Shown one piece after another: positions 61,186-64,000 of a stretch of 64,000 nucleotides of DNA (position 1 is its first letter; each line of letters starts with the position of its first letter). The notes under the pieces were generated by a model. That model searched no databases. It was given only the letters and a program-made list of their open reading frames with translations, and had not been told where the DNA came from. The position numbers were made by a program, and so were the translations under genes. The DNA comes from Clostridium sp. MCC353 (lineage in GTDB: Bacteria; Bacillota; Clostridia; Lachnospirales; Lachnospiraceae). Location of the stretch: the NCBI RefSeq assembly GCF_018785315.1, contig NZ_WQPN01000008.1:62001-126000 (forward strand), in the 5' to 3' direction.

Positions 61186-64000
61186 GTGGGATTTCTTCAT
61201 CGTATATTTGGTCTAGGAAAACAAAAAGAAAATTCAGCCCCGCCCTACAATCCTACCCCCAAACCCCAGCCTATTCCCAGGAACGAAAACGTTATAAAAC
61301 TTCTGGAATTTAAGCGGATGATGGAAGGCATTTTACAAGAGAACCAGTACATAGCGAAAAGCGGCTATATAGATAAAGTACTTAAATTTGACCCGGTTTT
61401 CAAAGTCTTTGACGCGCTGAAAAGCAGCGATATGATAGGGGATTTCTGCAAAATAAACGGCATCTCAGAAAGGGATGCCTATTTTGCTATGGATTTATAC
61501 ACAAATACATCTGCATACATCGACAAACATAATGACGATTATATAGCACAGGCCATGGAGGATGAAAAGGAATATCTGGACAATGTTTTAAAAGCCGCAG
61601 ACCCGGTTGTCGTACTCGATGAAGACCAGCGGAGAGTAATCCTTACAGATGAAGATTATTGTCTTGTGATCGCCGGTGCAGGAGCTGGAAAGACTACCAC
61701 AGTGGCGGCCAAAGTAAAATATTTAGTCGACAAAAAGGGGATAGACCCGTCCCAGATTCTGGTGGTTTCCTTTACCAACAAAGCGGTTAATGAACTGAAA
61801 GAAAAGATACAGGGGGCGTTGGGGATTGAATGCCCGATTGCTACCTTTCATTCTACGGGCAATGCGATCATTCATAAACATTCACCGGAAGAAAAACTGA
61901 ATATTGTGGACAACTCCCGCCTTTATTTTGTCATAAGGGATTATTTCCGGGGGTCTGTTTTGCAGAATGAGACCGTGGTGAACAAGTTGATCATGTTTTT
62001 TGCCACGTATTTTGACGCACCCTATGAGGGCGATGATTTGAATGGATTCTTTAATAATATTGCAAAGGCCAATTACTCCACCATGCGCAGTGACCTTGAG
62101 GATTTTAAGCGGGAGGTTATTGATGCGAGAACCAAGAAGTCGGTAACGATCCGGAATGAGGTCCTCAGATCCCACCAGGAAGTGGAGATTGCGAATTTCT
62201 TATATCTGAATAACATCGACTATGAGTATGAGCCGGTCTATCCGTATAATATTTTATATGCCAGAAAACCGTACACTCCGGATTTCATTATTGCCCAGGG
62301 CGAAAAAACAGCATATATTGAGCATTTCGGGATATCTGAAAGCGGAGAAAATGACCGATACAGCCAGGAAGAATTAAACAGATATAAGCAGGCGGTGAAT
62401 GATAAGGTACGTCTGCATAAACAGCACGGTACAACGCTTATTTATACATTTTCCGGTTACGAAGACTGCAAGCCTCTGTTAGCGCATTTACGGGAGGAAT
62501 TAGAGGAGAAAGGCTTTGAACTACATCCCAGATCCAACAAAGAAGTGATGGAAATGCTGGTGGCCGGGGAAGAGAACCGGTATATAAGAAAATTTATCAG
62601 CCTCATTTGCAGATTTATCTCAAATTTCAAGGTAAATGGATATACGGCAGAGGAATTTAACCGAATGTATCACTCCACCCAGAACGTCCGGAGCAGGTTA
62701 TTTCTGGATATCTGCAATGACTGCTATCTGGAGTATGAGCGCTGGTTAAATGAAAATAAAGCGGTTGATTTTGAGGATATGATCAATGAATCTGCGCGGA
62801 TTCTCCGGGAAGTAAAGGAGATGAAGCAGAAACTCGATTTTAAATATATCATCGTGGATGAGTACCAGGACATTTCCAGACAGAGATTTGACCTCACGAA
62901 AGCGTTGTCTGAAGTGACGGATGCAAAGATTATCGCGGTGGGGGATGACTGGCAGTCCATTTATGCTTTCAGCGGCTCTGATATAACGCTTTTTACCAAA
63001 TTTGAGGAAAAAATGGGGTATGCGAAGCTGCTTAAAATTGTAAAGACCTATCGTAATTCTCAGGACGTCATTGACATAGCGGGCAATTTTATTCAGAAAA
63101 ATACGGAACAGATCAGCAAACGGCTGATATCGCCCAAGCATATTGAGGATCCTGTCATTATTTATACCTATGACAGCACCTCAAAGGGGAAGGACGGAAA
63201 CAGAAGAAGCGGAGAAAATTATGCCATTGCCCATGCTGTAGAGACGGCGTTGGCACAGATTTTGGAGTATAAGAAAGCGGAAGGAAAGAAGCCGGGAAGT
63301 ATCCTTCTTCTGGGCCGTTTTGGATTTGACGGCGACAAACTGGAGCGGTCCGGGCTCTTTGAATTTATCAGCCGTGGAAACCGGTTAAAAAGTGTCAAAT
63401 ATCCCAATCTTGATATTACATTTATGACAGCCCATTCGTCCAAGGGGCTTGGATATGATGATGTCATCATTGTGAATGGAAAAAATGAAACCTACGGATT
63501 TCCTTCCAAGATAGAGGACGATCCGGTGCTGGCTTTTGTAATAAAAGGGGACCGTTCCATTGATTATGCTGAGGAAAGAAGGCTTTTCTATGTGGCTATG
63601 ACCAGAACGAAAAACAGGGTATTCTTTATTGCTCCTGAGCAGAATCCGTCTGAATTTTTGCTGGAACTGAAACGGGACTATAAAAATGTCCGGCTGCGCG
63701 GAAGCTGGAACGAGCATGAGATTACACGAAAGACGAAAAAATCATGCCCGTTATGCGGCTATCCCATGCAGTTAAAATACAAAAAAGCCTATGGACTGCG
63801 GTTATATATCTGCAGCAATGAACCAGAGATTTGCGGGTTTATGACCAATAATCTTCAAGGGGGAAAGCTTGCGATTCAAAAGTGTGACAACTGCCGTGAC
63901 GGATATCTCATTGTTAAATCCGGCAAACGGGACGGCTTCTTTTTGGGATGCACCAATTATAAATTAAATGGAACCGGCTGCACGAAATCAATAGGGAAAA
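61186..64000 (+). CDS. UvrD/HelD-like SF1 helicase with C-terminal zinc ribbons, partial
   Basis: The frame runs off the right edge, giving at least 938 residues. Walker A is AGAGAGKTTT (about 163), followed by FTNKAVNELKEKI, motif II IIVDEYQDISR (about 555), GDDWQSIYAFSGSD, MTAHSSKGLGYDDVI and motif VI FYVAMTRTKNRV (about 803). An inserted segment (YARKPYTPDFIIAQGEKTAY, IEHFG) resembles a nuclease-like DUF559/HelD insert. Near the end CPLCGYPMQLKYKKAYGLRL and CDNCRDGYL are topoisomerase-type zinc ribbons. Such helicases repair or process DNA. It starts with GTG; the C-terminus is not visible. Confidence 0.88.
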   Translation, partial: MGFLHRIFGLGKQKENSAPPYNPTPKPQPIPRNENVIKLLEFKRMMEGILQENQYIAKSGYIDKVLKFDPVFKVFDALKSSDMIGDFCKINGISERDAYFAMDLYTNTSAYIDKHNDDYIAQAMEDEKEYLDNVLKAADPVVVLDEDQRRVILTDEDYCLVIAGAGAGKTTTVAAKVKYLVDKKGIDPSQILVVSFTNKAVNELKEKIQGALGIECPIATFHSTGNAIIHKHSPEEKLNIVDNSRLYFVIRDYFRGSVLQNETVVNKLIMFFATYFDAPYEGDDLNGFFNNIAKANYSTMRSDLEDFKREVIDARTKKSVTIRNEVLRSHQEVEIANFLYLNNIDYEYEPVYPYNILYARKPYTPDFIIAQGEKTAYIEHFGISESGENDRYSQEELNRYKQAVNDKVRLHKQHGTTLIYTFSGYEDCKPLLAHLREELEEKGFELHPRSNKEVMEMLVAGEENRYIRKFISLICRFISNFKVNGYTAEEFNRMYHSTQNVRSRLFLDICNDCYLEYERWLNENKAVDFEDMINESARILREVKEMKQKLDFKYIIVDEYQDISRQRFDLTKALSEVTDAKIIAVGDDWQSIYAFSGSDITLFTKFEEKMGYAKLLKIVKTYRNSQDVIDIAGNFIQKNTEQISKRLISPKHIEDPVIIYTYDSTSKGKDGNRRSGENYAIAHAVETALAQILEYKKAEGKKPGSILLLGRFGFDGDKLERSGLFEFISRGNRLKSVKYPNLDITFMTAHSSKGLGYDDVIIVNGKNETYGFPSKIEDDPVLAFVIKGDRSIDYAEERRLFYVAMTRTKNRVFFIAPEQNPSEFLLELKRDYKNVRLRGSWNEHEITRKTKKSCPLCGYPMQLKYKKAYGLRLYICSNEPEICGFMTNNLQGGKLAIQKCDNCRDGYLIVKSGKRDGFFLGCTNYKLNGTGCTKSIGK

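Overview
The window looks like a chromosome segment of a gut-type Lachnospiraceae (Clostridium cluster XIVa, Enterocloster/Hungatella-like). The basis is the gene families present (YhaM, MutS2, RlmD, a rubredoxin/ferredoxin pair, NagA/NagB, an AGE epimerase, a ROK regulator), the strong AGGAGG ribosome binding sites, and a moderately GC-rich core. The genus is an inference. I saw no rRNA, tRNA, CRISPR array, integrase or transposase.

Left part (1-26.7 kb) is ordinary core genome. First comes a glycan block: the end of a URO-D family protein, a GH2 beta-mannosidase, nagB and nagA, then an orphan NMT1-type lipoprotein, an AGE-family sugar epimerase, an unknown protein and a ROK regulator. Beta-mannosidase next to nagB/nagA suggests use of Man-beta-GlcNAc-type N-glycan scrap. 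Next come a DEAD-box RNA helicase and a redox cluster: a double rubredoxin protein, a ferredoxin, a Crp/Fnr regulator, thioredoxin and a CoA-disulfide reductase with a rhodanese domain. An FNR-like palindrome lies in front of the cluster. A second nagA, a convergent two-component system, mutS2, a catalytically degenerate HtrA-like protein, yhaM and rlmD complete this part. Several intergenic gaps hold 15-17 nt tandem repeats or long hairpins.

Right part (26.7-64 kb) is an accessory island. It starts exactly at the 3' end of rlmD, whose last ~65 codons already switch to TTG-rich codon use. Base composition falls and becomes patchy. In order it holds a five-gene restriction operon (hsdM-hsdS-hsdR-mcrB-mcrC), Fic/RhuM wreckage, a lone Ser/Thr kinase, a DUF1016 nuclease-like protein, a DUF2971 protein, RhuM (one broken, one intact), UPF0158 and GNAT genes, and a two-gene pair in which each protein carries a PD-(D/E)XK-like core. 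After these come an ADP-ribosylglycohydrolase, a 1309-residue SF1 helicase with a C-terminal phospholipase-D motif (type II Mokosh-like), a GNAT gene, a membrane protein, a SWIM gene broken by TGA, DUF1810, a GmrSD-type (DUF262/DUF1524/DUF4268) protein and an unfinished UvrD-like helicase.

The most informative structural signal is that three further short copies of an rlmD-like 3' end lie between modules at about 37.7, 40.9 and 43.7 kb. This suggests the island grew by repeated insertion at one rlmD attachment site. The best candidate for an undescribed system is the two-nuclease pair at 45716-48321. Functions stated for defence genes are inferred from domains and context.
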